NCBI GenBank assembly: GCA_934500835.1
Contig: CAKSTR010000004.1
Span: 62,001-126,000 of the forward strand
Direction: 5' to 3'
Source: an uncultured Paracoccaceae bacterium
GTDB taxonomy: Bacteria > Pseudomonadota > Alphaproteobacteria > Rhodobacterales > Rhodobacteraceae
Length of the DNA: 64,000 nt
Part shown: positions 17,782 to 26,713 of the stretch, piece by piece
Position numbering within the stretch: position 1 is the stretch's first letter
Layout: the number at the start of each line of letters is the position of its first letter
The notes under the pieces: model-generated
Told to the model about the DNA's origin: nothing
What the model saw: the letters and a program-made list of their open reading frames with translations, nothing else
Database searches by the model: none
Position numbers and translations under genes: made by a program

Positions 17782-18038
17782 GCCTTTGCCGCCACCAGCC
17801 GCCGCACCCCCGCCACCACCGCGCCCACCGTCGATATGTCGAACCCGGATGCCTCCGGCTCATTGGCGTTGAACGGGACCGAGATGCCGAATGCCTCTTC
17901 GATGGCAAAGATCGCCTCGACCATCCCCAGCGAATCCAGCCCGATGGCGGCGGGATCGTCCTCGGCCCGGATCGAAGCCGGATCGATCAGCGCCTGCGCG
18001 GCGAGAATTTCGATAACGCGGGCCTCAAGATCGTCCAT
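17778..18038 (-). CDS. Acyl carrier protein
   Basis: An 86-residue acidic helical protein with the phosphopantetheine attachment motif GLDSLGM (Ser36). It carries the growing acyl chain for the adjacent synthase. It is not the housekeeping AcpP, whose motif region normally reads GADSLD and which sits with fab genes. It is translationally coupled at its 3' end to the synthase and lies 2 bases downstream of lpxD. It may play the role that AcpXL plays for lipid A long-chain acylation in Rhizobiales, but that is only an analogy. Confidence 0.9.
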   Translation of the reverse strand: MDDLEARVIEILAAQALIDPASIRAEDDPAAIGLDSLGMVEAIFAIEEAFGISVPFNANEPEASGFDISTVGAVVAGVRRLVAAKA

Positions 18039-18040
18039 GA

Positions 18041-19117
18041 TCAGTCCCCGGCCCCGCGATCCAGTGCCGCGACGCGGGCGGCAAGGCGCGGCAGGCGGCG
18101 CAGCGCCTTCTGGATCTCGACATGGGTTTCCATCTTCACCGCCGGATAGCCAAGAAGGACCCGGCCGGCGGGCGCATTGGTGAAGATCTTCGTGCCGCCG
18201 CCGGCGATCACGTCATCGCCCACGAAGATGTTGTCATTGACGCCGACCTGCCCGGCCAGCACCACCCGATCCCCGATCCGGGACGAGCCGGCGATTCCGA
18301 CCTGCCCGCACAACAGGCAATCGCGCCCGACCTGCACGTTGTGGCCAATGTGGACAAGGTTGTCCAGCTTGGTGCCCGAGCCGATCAGCGTGTCGCGGAT
18401 CGTGCCGCGGTCGATACAGGCATTGGCGCCGATTTCAACATCATCCCCGATGGTTACAGCGCCCAGTGAATGTATCCGCGTCCAGCTTTGCTGGTGAATC
18501 TCGGCCCGGGTTCCAAGCGTCTCGCGGATCTCTTCGACCCCCGATTTCTCGGGCGTGACGAAAGAGAACCCGTCCGAGCCGATCACCGCGCCCGGCTGGC
18601 AGATGAAGCGGTCCCCGATGGTGACGCGGGCCCCGATACGGGCGCCCTGCAGGATCAGCGCCTGCGCACCGATCCGCACGCCCTCGGCGATCGAGACATG
18701 CGAGGCGATCCGCGCGCCCATACCGATCCGTACGTCCCGCCCTACGGTGACGAATGGTCCGATCGCGGCACCCTCGCCGATCTGGGCCGACGGGTCGATG
18801 ACGGCCATCGGGTGGATGCCGGGGGCCACATCCGGCCCCGGGTCCATCATCGCGGTCAGCCCCGCCATGGCCAGCCGCCCGCGCGGCGCGAAGATCGCCG
18901 CCTGCAGCCCCATCGCCTGCCAGTCCGCACCGGGCCAAAGCACCGCCGCCCGTGCCTTGCCCTTTGCGATGCCGTCGGCATAGCGCGGGTCCATCGCAAG
19001 GGCCAGTTGGTCGGGCCCGGCGGCCTGGGGTTCGGCCGCGCCCGCCACCTGCAGGTCAAGATCGCCCGCAGCCTCGGCGCCAAGGGCGCTGGCGATGTCC
19101 TTGATGCTATGGCGCAT
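18041..19117 (-). CDS. lpxD: UDP-3-O-acylglucosamine N-acyltransferase (LpxD-type)
   Basis: A 358-residue protein with an N-terminal uridine-binding domain (about 1-100) followed by a left-handed beta-helix of hexapeptide repeats (about 105-320). The catalytic His corresponds to His259 in LVHIGHNVQ. LpxD adds a hydroxyacyl chain from ACP to UDP-3-O-acyl-glucosamine in lipid A synthesis. The gene leads an operon with a private ACP and a condensing enzyme and is separate from the usual bamA-lpxD-fabZ-lpxA block, so it could be a second LpxD paralogue. Confidence 0.9.
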   Translation of the reverse strand: MRHSIKDIASALGAEAAGDLDLQVAGAAEPQAAGPDQLALAMDPRYADGIAKGKARAAVLWPGADWQAMGLQAAIFAPRGRLAMAGLTAMMDPGPDVAPGIHPMAVIDPSAQIGEGAAIGPFVTVGRDVRIGMGARIASHVSIAEGVRIGAQALILQGARIGARVTIGDRFICQPGAVIGSDGFSFVTPEKSGVEEIRETLGTRAEIHQQSWTRIHSLGAVTIGDDVEIGANACIDRGTIRDTLIGSGTKLDNLVHIGHNVQVGRDCLLCGQVGIAGSSRIGDRVVLAGQVGVNDNIFVGDDVIAGGGTKIFTNAPAGRVLLGYPAVKMETHVEIQKALRRLPRLAARVAALDRGAGD

Positions 19118-19152
19118 GCGGCCGGCCTTCTGCGGTGGTTCGGGCGGAAGTC

Positions 19153-20793
19153 TTACCCCTGTTCGTCCGTCAAGGCCACCCCGGCGGCCGAGAGCGCGTC
19201 CCAGAGCTTCGCATCGCGGCCGTAGACGTCGCGGCGATAGCCCATGCGCCCCTTCCCTTCGGGATAGGCGGTGAAATAGACCAGATGGATCGGCACCTTC
19301 TTGTCCAGCTTCACCGTGGTCTCGTTGCCGGTCTTCAGAACCGCATTGAACTCGTCCTCGACCGCTTCGGACTGGGTCGAAAACAGCGCATGGGCAAAGT
19401 CGAACGGGTCGGCCAGACGGATGCAGCCGTGGCTGTAGGCGCGCACGTCCTCTTTGAACAGGGACTTCGACGGCGTGTCGTGCAGGTATATGTTGTACTG
19501 GTTCGGGAACATGAACTTCACCTTGCCAAGCGCATTGGCATCGCCGGGCGGCTGGCGCATCGAATAGGGGAAGTTGCGGGCATTGTAGGCGGCAAAGTTG
19601 ATCGCCCCGCGCGAGACGACACGCCCCCGCCCGTCGACGATCTGGATATGGCCGGCGGCATTGGGGTTGCGCTTCATCAGCGGCAGATACTCGCCCACGA
19701 TGATCGAACGCGGCACACCCCAGCTGGGGTTCACCACCATATGCGCCATCTCGTCCGAGAATTCCGGCGTGCGGCGGTCCATCTCCTGCCGCCCGATGAC
19801 CGAGCGGGTCATGAACACCGTCTGGCCGTCATCGACGATCTTCGCGGTGAAATCGGGCAGGTTGACCCAGATGATCCGGCCGTCGCGGTCGATGTGCATC
19901 CAGCGTTCGCGCTCCATCGCCACGATCACCGATTTCAGCCGCGCCTCGGGCGGGATGTTGACCTCGGCGATGGTCGCGGGGCCGGCAACGCCATCGGCCG
20001 GCAGGCCATGCGCCAGCTGGAAGGCCAGCACGGCGGACTGCATCGGCTTGTCATAGCTGCCGGCGGCACTGTGGCTCATATATCCCATGGCAATCAGCCG
20101 GTCGCGCAGCTGCACCACCGCCGCCCCGCTGTCGCCCGGAAGAAGCGCCTTGGCTTCGACCTTTGGGCCCCAGCCGCCGTCCTCGATCTGGGCCTCAAGC
20201 TCGATCTTGGCCTTCATCAACTGCACATAGGTGTCCGAGTGCGGGATCAGGCTGCGCAGCACGCCCTGCGGATCGTCCCCGGCGATCCGGGTCATCAGCC
20301 AGGCCGGGTCTTCCTTGTCGATCTTGCGGACGATGGTGGAATCGATCTTCTTCGGCTCCAGCACGCCCGAGGTCAGATCATCCGCCCAGGCCAGATAGGC
20401 CCGCATCAGCGCCACCTCGGCGCGGCCCCGGTCGCCTTCGGTGCGGGCCGATGCCAGCGCGGCCCGCAGGCCTGCGGCATCATAGCGGCCGGGCGGCAGG
20501 CCATGATCGCGCGCCGTCGCAAGGGCGGCAAGCAGGGCGGCGCGGCGCGGGGCATCCGACTCGCCGGTCCATACGGGTTGATAGCCATGCAGGCGATACC
20601 ATTCGGCCACGGCCGGCTCTTCGGCCGCAGCCACCGCAAGCGACTGCGCAAAAGGCGACGGCGCCAGTGCCGGTGCAGGATCGGTCAGGCCTTGCGCCAC
20701 AGCCATAGGCGAAAATCCGCCTATCAACCCAAGGATCAGGGCCGAGCCCGCCACCAGGCCAAACCCCCGGCCCCGCACTTTGAAATCCGCCAT
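19153..20793 (-). CDS. Murein L,D-transpeptidase (YcbB/LdtD-like)
   Basis: A 546-residue exported enzyme. An N-terminal hydrophobic segment (about 10-30) is a signal peptide or anchor. A scaffold domain, a peptidoglycan-binding domain (GDSGAAVVQLRDRLIAMGY, about 240-300) and a YkuD catalytic domain with SHGCIRL (Cys457) follow. It forms 3-3 crosslinks in peptidoglycan and resists most beta-lactams by mechanism. GAGGAT precedes the start. It is divergent from the DUF882 gene, recalling the ycbB-ycbK neighbourhood of E. coli. Confidence 0.92.
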   Translation of the reverse strand: MADFKVRGRGFGLVAGSALILGLIGGFSPMAVAQGLTDPAPALAPSPFAQSLAVAAAEEPAVAEWYRLHGYQPVWTGESDAPRRAALLAALATARDHGLPPGRYDAAGLRAALASARTEGDRGRAEVALMRAYLAWADDLTSGVLEPKKIDSTIVRKIDKEDPAWLMTRIAGDDPQGVLRSLIPHSDTYVQLMKAKIELEAQIEDGGWGPKVEAKALLPGDSGAAVVQLRDRLIAMGYMSHSAAGSYDKPMQSAVLAFQLAHGLPADGVAGPATIAEVNIPPEARLKSVIVAMERERWMHIDRDGRIIWVNLPDFTAKIVDDGQTVFMTRSVIGRQEMDRRTPEFSDEMAHMVVNPSWGVPRSIIVGEYLPLMKRNPNAAGHIQIVDGRGRVVSRGAINFAAYNARNFPYSMRQPPGDANALGKVKFMFPNQYNIYLHDTPSKSLFKEDVRAYSHGCIRLADPFDFAHALFSTQSEAVEDEFNAVLKTGNETTVKLDKKVPIHLVYFTAYPEGKGRMGYRRDVYGRDAKLWDALSAAGVALTDEQG

Positions 20794-21132
20794 GGACAAT
20801 CCTCGAAACCTGCGTCCCTTCAGGGCTTTGCAACCCCTTTGGCCCAAGGATTCAGCAAAATCGCGGCAGTGTCCATTCACATTCCCGCCGCCGTGCGGGC
20901 TTTGCCACACCAGGTAAGGTTTTTCCGACTTTTGGAAACAGACCGCCCTCGGCCGGGCGTCGCCGCCGATTCAGCAAATCTTTGCCTATGCACTGTCAGG
21001 TGCCTCGACGGGCCGCATTCTGCGCTTGGGCTTCGATTCCTCCTGTGCCATAACCGGCGGGCACCTTGGGGAAGAAGTTGCACAGAAGCTGCCGCACAGG
21101 CAGTCAAGCACTGACACGGGACAGGCGTTCAC
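20794..21132. other. 339 bp divergent promoter region
   Basis: No protein gene is visible. On the plus strand TTGGGC (21026-21031), a 17-base spacer and CATAAC (21049-21054) could drive the DUF882 gene, leaving a leader of about 70 bases. I found no clear promoter for the transpeptidase and no strong palindrome. Confidence 0.35.
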
Positions 21133-21702
21133 ATGACGACCAAAGCATCCTTCGGGTTGACTCGGCGCGGCCTTCTTGGCGCATTCGCAGCAACAGCAGT
21201 CACCGCAGCCCCCTTCTTCAGCAATGCCCCGGCCTTCGCCCGCGGCGCAGGGGACATCCGCCGCATCCGAATGTATTCGGGCCGCACGGGCGAGAGCATC
21301 GACACGATCTACTGGATCGAAGGCGATTACATCCCGGAAGTCCTGAAGGAAATCAACAGCTTCATGCGCGACTGGCGCACCGGCGACGCGGTGAGGATGG
21401 ATGCCCGCACCGTCGACATCATGGCCGCCTCGCACCGGCTGATGGACGTGACCGAACCCTACATGCTGCTCTCGGGTTACCGCAGCCCGAAGACCAACAA
21501 CATGCTGCGCTCGCAATCCTCGGGTGTGGCGAAGAACTCGCTGCACATGAAGGGCCAGGCCGCAGACCTGCGGCTGAAATCGCGCTCGGTCGGGCAGATG
21601 GCCAAGGCGGCCTCGGCCTGTGCGGCAGGCGGCGTGGGCCGCTACTCGCGGTCGAACTTCGTCCACATGGATTGCGGCCCGGTCCGCAGCTGGGGCGGCT
21701 GA
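21133..21702 (+). CDS. DUF882 (YcbK/MepK-like) murein endopeptidase
   Basis: A 189-residue exported protein with an N-terminal twin-arginine-like signal (TRRGLLGAFAATA, residues 10-22) and the M15-like DUF882 domain. Predicted zinc ligands are His138 (SLHMKGQ), Asp145 (AADLRL) and His178 (FVHMD). E. coli MepK of this family cleaves 3-3 crosslinks, the product of L,D-transpeptidases, and a YcbB-like transpeptidase is its divergent neighbour here. Catalytic activity is inferred from the conserved metal site. Confidence 0.9.
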   Translation: MTTKASFGLTRRGLLGAFAATAVTAAPFFSNAPAFARGAGDIRRIRMYSGRTGESIDTIYWIEGDYIPEVLKEINSFMRDWRTGDAVRMDARTVDIMAASHRLMDVTEPYMLLSGYRSPKTNNMLRSQSSGVAKNSLHMKGQAADLRLKSRSVGQMAKAASACAAGGVGRYSRSNFVHMDCGPVRSWGG

Positions 21703-21734
21703 AGTTTCCAAGGAAAGCCTGAGGGCGATAGTGA

Positions 21735-21761
21735 AAAAAGCGCCCATGCTGGGCGCTTTTT
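21735..21761. terminator. Bidirectional terminator
   Basis: AAAAAGCGCCC (21735-21745), loop ATGCT, then GGGCGCTTTTT (21751-21761). A T tract follows the stem on both strands, so it can end both the DUF882 gene and the convergent TerB-like cassette. Confidence 0.85.
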
Positions 21762-21790
21762 CGTTTGCGTCGTTGCGCTATCGGAAACAA

Positions 21791-22711
21791 CTATTCCTTC
21801 TGTTTACCCAGAAGTCCGCCCAGTTGCGAACGCAAGGCGCCAAAAGCAGACTTCGCACCACTTGCCAGCGCAGATCCGCCGGCCTGCGCCGCGTTGGAGG
21901 CAAGAACGGCATACTGCGAGGCGCTGCGACTCAACTGAGACGTGGTCGAGAGGATGGCCCCCAACTCCCGCTCGACGGTATCGATCGCCAGTTCCTCTCT
22001 TTCATCGAAGCTCCCGTCCGCGTGGGCAATTTCCTCAAGAAACTGCCGGATGGATTTCTGCATTGCGGCGGGATTGCAGTCGGGATTGTCTAGTTGCTGT
22101 TCGCCAAGCTTGCGCACCATCTCCTTCAAGGTTGTCGTCGGCAGTTGAAGCTCGATCAGTGGTAAGGCACGCCAGGCGTAGTCGGGAGAGATGCCCCAAA
22201 CATCGTTGAAGTATTCGACGATGGCATCCCTTTCTGTGTCGTCTACGGACCCAGAAAATTCGGAAACCTTCAACGCCAAGCCGGCCATCATGTCGAAGAT
22301 CGTGGCTCCCAGAAGATCAATGGGAGTGTTGATGAACTTGGGGATCGTCTCGACCCGGGACGATGCATAGCCTGACAGCAGACGGGTAGCTCCATAATAA
22401 GCTCCACCAGAGGCGACGGCCGCCGCGATGATCCATCCGACAGGTGTCACCGCTGCCGCGCCGAGACCAAGGCTCGACAGCAGTCCGCCGCCGCCAAAGA
22501 AGGTCGTTGCAACAAGGGGAGAGGCCGCCGCGGTCGCCCCAGCGGCCCCCGCTTCCTTCACATCCCATATGGTCTGCAACACACCCTTCAGCTTCAGGCT
22601 CGCGTACGCGTCTTCGCCGATGCCCAATTTGATCTTGAATTTGTTGCTGTCTGCAACGACCAGTTCAGCTCCGTCGAGTCGCTGAATCAGCTCTTCGGTG
22701 TTCGTCTCCAA
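21791..22711 (-). CDS. Membrane protein with a TerB-like domain (unknown function)
   Basis: A 306-residue protein. Residues 1-50 are soluble; about 55-110 are Gly/Ala-rich and hydrophobic, probably a membrane hairpin of glycine-zipper type. About 135-255 are helical with two acidic motifs, SGSVDDTER (153-161) and HADGSFDEREE (230-240), which resemble the paired metal-binding turns of TerB domains. The tail is Ser/Gly-rich. It is second in a two-gene operon (2-base gap after the partner). Local GC is clearly below the flanks. TerB proteins are linked to tellurite, phage or membrane stress; the role here is unknown. Confidence 0.7.
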   Translation of the reverse strand: METNTEELIQRLDGAELVVADSNKFKIKLGIGEDAYASLKLKGVLQTIWDVKEAGAAGATAAASPLVATTFFGGGGLLSSLGLGAAAVTPVGWIIAAAVASGGAYYGATRLLSGYASSRVETIPKFINTPIDLLGATIFDMMAGLALKVSEFSGSVDDTERDAIVEYFNDVWGISPDYAWRALPLIELQLPTTTLKEMVRKLGEQQLDNPDCNPAAMQKSIRQFLEEIAHADGSFDEREELAIDTVERELGAILSTTSQLSRSASQYAVLASNAAQAGGSALASGAKSAFGALRSQLGGLLGKQKE

Positions 22712-22713
22712 CG

Positions 22714-23136
22714 TCAGACCTCCACCAGCGCCTTGAATGAGGAAACCAGCGCATCGATCCGCGCGGCGAAATCTGGCCGCGACATATCATTGAGGGCGCC
22801 CAGACCGATACCCAATGCCAACAAAAGCGGGCTGAGAACAGCCGCAACCCACTTGCCAACAGCAGGGATGTCCGCAACCACGCCAGTGAGTATCATGGCA
22901 ACGATGACACCCAAGGCCATGGAAGGGAACGCACGCATCAGATCAAGCGCAAAACTCAGGATCCTGCGGCCGATGGCGACAACCTTTCCACCGACCCTGA
23001 TGGTAATGCGAGCCAGATCGCAAAGGATGGCTTTCACATCGGCCGACAGATTGGTGCGCTCAATGGCGGCAATCAGCTTGCGTTCCGGCGGGCTGGCATT
23101 GACCTCTTTGACAATAACATCGAACGCTTCCGACAT
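22714..23136 (-). CDS. Small two-helix membrane protein, partner of the TerB-like protein
   Basis: A 140-residue protein. An N-terminal helical region (1-68) is followed by two hydrophobic segments (about 71-90 and 96-115) and a short amphipathic tail. I recognise no family. ATG 23136 is preceded by GAGGCG; an upstream in-frame start at 23205 lacks a ribosome site. It is the first gene of the low-GC cassette, so the pair is probably transferred and acts together at the membrane. Confidence 0.6.
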   Translation of the reverse strand: MSEAFDVIVKEVNASPPERKLIAAIERTNLSADVKAILCDLARITIRVGGKVVAIGRRILSFALDLMRAFPSMALGVIVAMILTGVVADIPAVGKWVAAVLSPLLLALGIGLGALNDMSRPDFAARIDALVSSFKALVEV

Positions 23137-23234
23137 ATTCGCCTCGCTCACAGTGCAACCAGGAAGATTAGCGGAATAGATTTCCGGCGAACCTCCCTTG
23201 AACATGCAATGCCGGCAGCAGGCAGCGCAAGGGA

Positions 23235-23969
23235 TCAGATCGGCCCCTCAACCCGCTGTCGCCCCCGGAACCCCATCGCCACCACGAATTTCTCGGAACT
23301 GTCGGAGCGGCTGGCCGGGGGCTTCACATTTGCCACCTTGGTGAAGCTGCGTTTCAGAAGGGCTTGCATCTCGTTCTCGGCGCCGCCGGCCAGAACCTTG
23401 GCGACGAACGTGCCGCCTTCCTCCAGCACGTCGAAGGCGAAGGCCAGCGCCGCCTCGACCAGCGCGATGATGCGCAGATGGTCGGTGCCCTTGTGGCCGC
23501 TGGCGGCGGCGGCCATGTCCGACATCACCACATCGGCCCGCCCGCCAAGCCATCCCTTGACCTTGGCGTCGGCATCGTCGGACAGGAAGTCCAGCACATG
23601 CAGCTCTGCCCCGGGGATCGGCTCCACCTCCTGCAGGTCAATGCCAAGCACGGTGCCCTGCGGTTTCTTCGGGTTCTGCGCCAGCGCGTTTACCCGCACC
23701 ACCGCGACCTGGCACCAGCCCCCCGGCGCGCAGCCAAGGTCCACCACGCGGGCGCCGGGTTTCAGGAAGCCGTACTTGTCGTCCAGCTCAAGGATCTTGT
23801 AGGCGGCGCGGCCGCGATAGCCCTCGCGCCGGGCCGCCTGAACGTAAGGATCGTTCAGCTGCCGCTCCAGCCAGAGCGTCGAGGACAGCTTGCGCCCCTT
23901 CGCCGTCTTCACCCGCACCCGCAATTCGCGCTGGCCCCGGCCGGAGGTGTTGGTCTTCTTCTCGGTCAT
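23235..23969 (-). CDS. rlmE: 23S rRNA (uridine-2'-O-)-methyltransferase RlmE
   Basis: A 244-residue FtsJ/RrmJ enzyme that methylates U2552 of 23S rRNA. The SAM motif [11 protein letters not shown] and the K-D-K-E catalytic tetrad are visible (AAYKILE, VMSDMAA, FVAKVL and the late EKFVVA). The N-terminal ~35 residues form the basic extension common in alphaproteobacteria. The start overlaps the stop of the Ppx/GppA gene by 4 bases, giving a ppx-rlmE operon. Confidence 0.95.
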   Translation of the reverse strand: MTEKKTNTSGRGQRELRVRVKTAKGRKLSSTLWLERQLNDPYVQAARREGYRGRAAYKILELDDKYGFLKPGARVVDLGCAPGGWCQVAVVRVNALAQNPKKPQGTVLGIDLQEVEPIPGAELHVLDFLSDDADAKVKGWLGGRADVVMSDMAAAASGHKGTDHLRIIALVEAALAFAFDVLEEGGTFVAKVLAGGAENEMQALLKRSFTKVANVKPPASRSDSSEKFVVAMGFRGRQRVEGPI

Positions 23970-25120
23970 CTGTAAGGCCCGTCCCCAAGAACGCCATCCG
24001 CGCTCATCTGTGCATAAAGTAGCCCCTCGCGCAGGCCGCGGTCGGCCACGGAAAGGCGGTCGGTCGGCCAGATCCGCATCAAGGCCTGCAGGATTGCCGC
24101 GCCCGACATGATCAGCGTGTGGCGGTCGCGGCCGATGCGCGGATCGGTGCGCCGCCCTTCCGGCCCAAGCGCCAGATAGTCGCGGATCACATGGTCGATC
24201 TGCGCCGAGGACATCTGCAGCCCGTCGACCTTGGTGCGGTCATAGCGCCTCAGCCCCAGGAAGCTGGCGGCAACCGTCGTGACGGTGCCCGAGGTGCCGA
24301 TGATCTGGAACCCCTCGCGCGGGGCCTGGGCGTGATAGGGGCTGAAAGAGGCCAGGTTCTCCTCGAAGAACCAGCTCATCAGGGCAAAGCGCGCGGCGTC
24401 GTCCTCGACATCGGCGAACTGGTCCTTCAGCGTCGCCACCCCCAGCTTGACCGAGATCCAGTCCACCACCCGCGCCACCGGACCTTCGCCCTGGGCGTCG
24501 AAGCCCATATGCAGCCGCATGATGGCGCGCGACCGCTCTTCGGGCGGCACGGCAGACAGGTCGATCCAGACCAGTTCGGTCGACCCGCCGCCGATGTCGA
24601 CGATCAGCAATTGTTCGGTGCGCGGGCTGACCAGCGGCGCGCAGGAGATCACCGCCAGCCGGGCCTCTTCCTCGGGCGTGATGACTTCCAGCGCCAGGCT
24701 GGTCTCGCGCCGGACCTGCCGGATGAAGTCGCGCGCGTTGCGGGCGCGGCGGCAGGCTTCGGTTGCGACCAGCCGCATCCGGCCGACCTCGTGCTTTGCC
24801 AGCTTCTTGTGGCAGATCCGCAGCGCCTGCACCGTCCGCTCCATCGAGGCGCGCGACAGCCGGCCCGAGGCTTCAAGCCCCGCCCCAAGCTGGACGTTCT
24901 TCGAGAAACTGTCGATCACGACGAACTGGCTGCCCTGTGGCTGGGCAATCAGCATGCGGCAACTGTTCGTGCCAAGGTCGAGCGCGGCATAAAGCACCGC
25001 GCCCTCTGCAACAGGGGCCGACGTTTCAGCCTCGGGGGAGCCGCCGTCGGCTTCCGGTGAAGCCTCCTGCTCGACCGCCGCTGCTGTCGCGTCCGCCCTT
25101 TGGGGACGCTCGGGCGTCAT
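23966..25120 (-). CDS. Ppx/GppA family phosphatase
   Basis: A 384-residue ASKHA-fold phosphatase. It has a disordered Glu/Ala-rich N-terminus (about 1-40), then [11 protein letters not shown] (phosphate 1 loop), [22 protein letters not shown] (phosphate 2 loop) and the catalytic-Glu region around [10 protein letters not shown]. The family hydrolyses polyphosphate or pppGpp, and sequence alone does not decide which. At this length it lacks the C-terminal HD extension of long exopolyphosphatases. It is coupled to rlmE by a 4-base overlap. Confidence 0.9.
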   Translation of the reverse strand: MTPERPQRADATAAAVEQEASPEADGGSPEAETSAPVAEGAVLYAALDLGTNSCRMLIAQPQGSQFVVIDSFSKNVQLGAGLEASGRLSRASMERTVQALRICHKKLAKHEVGRMRLVATEACRRARNARDFIRQVRRETSLALEVITPEEEARLAVISCAPLVSPRTEQLLIVDIGGGSTELVWIDLSAVPPEERSRAIMRLHMGFDAQGEGPVARVVDWISVKLGVATLKDQFADVEDDAARFALMSWFFEENLASFSPYHAQAPREGFQIIGTSGTVTTVAASFLGLRRYDRTKVDGLQMSSAQIDHVIRDYLALGPEGRRTDPRIGRDRHTLIMSGAAILQALMRIWPTDRLSVADRGLREGLLYAQMSADGVLGDGPYR

Positions 25121-25190
25121 AACCGCCCTCCAACTCTGGTTGCAGCCAAGGTAATGCCGTTGCGGCTCCAGCGCAAGGCGGCGTGCTTCA

Positions 25191-25258
25191 GGCCGGGCGC
25201 CGGAGGGGTGTGGCACCCCTCCGGACCTCCCCGCCGGATATTTTCACCAGAATGAAGG
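25191..25258. repeat. Dispersed intergenic hairpin repeat, copy 2
   Basis: The hairpin CCGGAGGGG / CCCCTCCGG (25200-25224) is followed by the shared tail ACCTCCCCGCCGGATATTTT...AATGAAGG. Base changes on both arms keep the stem paired relative to copy 1 (CTGGAGGGG / CCCCTCCAG). Confidence 0.8.
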
Positions 25259-25394
25259 CAGATCGCGGATACACCCTGAGAAGCGGGGCGCGGCAGGCAT
25301 GGTCGCATCCCGCCCTTTCCATGTCGAAATCCGCCATCGGATGTCGGGGAGGGGCTATTATCTACGGGGATCACAAGGGTCAGGAATCAGCGAC

Positions 25395-25697
25395 ATGCCG
25401 GAAGTCACCATCGTCTACTGGAGAGACATCCCTGCGCAGGTGATCGTCGGCACCGGCCGGCGCGGCGCCAAGGTCCAGTTGCCCGAACGGTTCGAGCAGG
25501 CGATCGACCGTTGCGCCATGAAGATCGGCGCCAAGGATGCCGACGCCTATCTGGCCGAATGGCGCAAGGTGCCCTCGGGCACGGTCGAGGGCGATCAGGA
25601 CCAGCTGGTCCGCGAGATTGCCGCGAAGATCGATGCGGAATACGATCTGACGCGCATCAAGGCGCTGATCGAGAACGAAGGTTGGGCGAAAGCCTGA
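25395..25697 (+). CDS. Virulence-factor family protein (PF13769-like)
   Basis: A 100-residue soluble protein starting MPEVTIVYWRDIPAQVIVG. It resembles the small 'virulence factor' family that accompanies corrinoid/folate methyltransferase genes in alphaproteobacteria. The biochemical role is unknown. It is the first of three genes read in the same direction, about 60 bases before the MetF-like gene, so an accessory role in that C1 pathway is the simplest inference. Confidence 0.75.
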   Translation: MPEVTIVYWRDIPAQVIVGTGRRGAKVQLPERFEQAIDRCAMKIGAKDADAYLAEWRKVPSGTVEGDQDQLVREIAAKIDAEYDLTRIKALIENEGWAKA

Positions 25698-25759
25698 CCG
25701 CTATGCCCCCGACCCTGCCCACCCCGACCTTGCCCACCCCAACCTTGAAGGAGCGTCTG

Positions 25760-26683
25760 ATGGCCCTGTTCCAGTTCCGCAAACCCGCCCCCGCAGCTTC
25801 TTCGCAAGGCAATGCGGCACAGGTCGAGGCCTTCCTGAAGGGCTATTCGATCGAGGTGATGCCCCGCACCGCCGAGAAGGTCGAGGATTTCCGCGCCCTG
25901 CTGCCCACCGGCACCCGCGTCTATATCGCCCATATCGACGGCACCCCGATCGAGGACATGGTTGCGACGGCAAAGCGCATCGGTGACGAAGGCTTCGCCG
26001 TGATGCCGCACTTCCCCGCGCGCATCATCAAGGACAAGGCCACGCTGACGGACTGGGTCGCGCGCTACAAGGATGTCGGCGTGCGTCAGGGTCTGATGTT
26101 GGCCGGGGGTGTCGCGCAGCCTGTGGGCGAATTCTCGACCTCGATGCAGCTTCTGGAATCGGGCGCATTCGACGGGTTTGACCGCCTTCATGTCGCCGGC
26201 CACCCCGAGGGCAACAAGGACATCGATCCCGATGGCTCGGACCGCATGGTGATGGAGGCCGCGCGCTGGAAGTCGATGTTCAGCGAGCGGACCGATGCGA
26301 AAATGGCGATGGCGACGCAATTCTGCTTTGACGCCGCGCCGGTGATCGACTGGGTCAACCGGCTGCAGGCCGAAGGCATCAAGCTGCCGGTTCATATCGG
26401 CGTGGCAGGCCCGGCCAAGCTGCAGACCCTGATCAAGTTCGCCATTGCCTGCGGCGTCGGCCCTTCGCTCAAGGTGCTGCAAAAGCGCGCACTGGACGTG
26501 ACCAAGCTGCTTTTGCCCTATGAGCCGACCGAGATTGTCGCGGAACTGGCCGCTCACAAGGCCGCAAACCCCGGCTTCGGCATCGAGCAGGTGCATTTCT
26601 TCCCGCTTGGTGGCATCAAGACCAATGCCGAATGGGTGACCGCCAATGGCGGCGCCTCGGGCAAACCGGCGAAAGCCGCCTGA
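25760..26683 (+). CDS. Methylenetetrahydrofolate reductase-like protein
   Basis: A 307-residue TIM-barrel protein related to MetF. Motifs that align with E. coli MetF are EVMPRT (EFFPPRT, keeping the catalytic Glu), LAGG (LRGD), TQFCFD (TQFFFD) and HFFPLGG (HFYTLN). The Asp of LRGD, which tunes the flavin, is therefore replaced. AAGGAG at 25748-25753 fixes ATG 25760; an earlier ATG would add a repetitive PTLPTPTL stretch. Being next to a methyl-THF-binding protein, it may interconvert 5-methyl- and 5,10-methylene-THF, possibly in the oxidative direction. Confidence 0.85.
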   Translation: MALFQFRKPAPAASSQGNAAQVEAFLKGYSIEVMPRTAEKVEDFRALLPTGTRVYIAHIDGTPIEDMVATAKRIGDEGFAVMPHFPARIIKDKATLTDWVARYKDVGVRQGLMLAGGVAQPVGEFSTSMQLLESGAFDGFDRLHVAGHPEGNKDIDPDGSDRMVMEAARWKSMFSERTDAKMAMATQFCFDAAPVIDWVNRLQAEGIKLPVHIGVAGPAKLQTLIKFAIACGVGPSLKVLQKRALDVTKLLLPYEPTEIVAELAAHKAANPGFGIEQVHFFPLGGIKTNAEWVTANGGASGKPAKAA

Positions 26684-26713
26684 CGTCCGCCTGACCTTCA
26701 CATAGGAACACCG

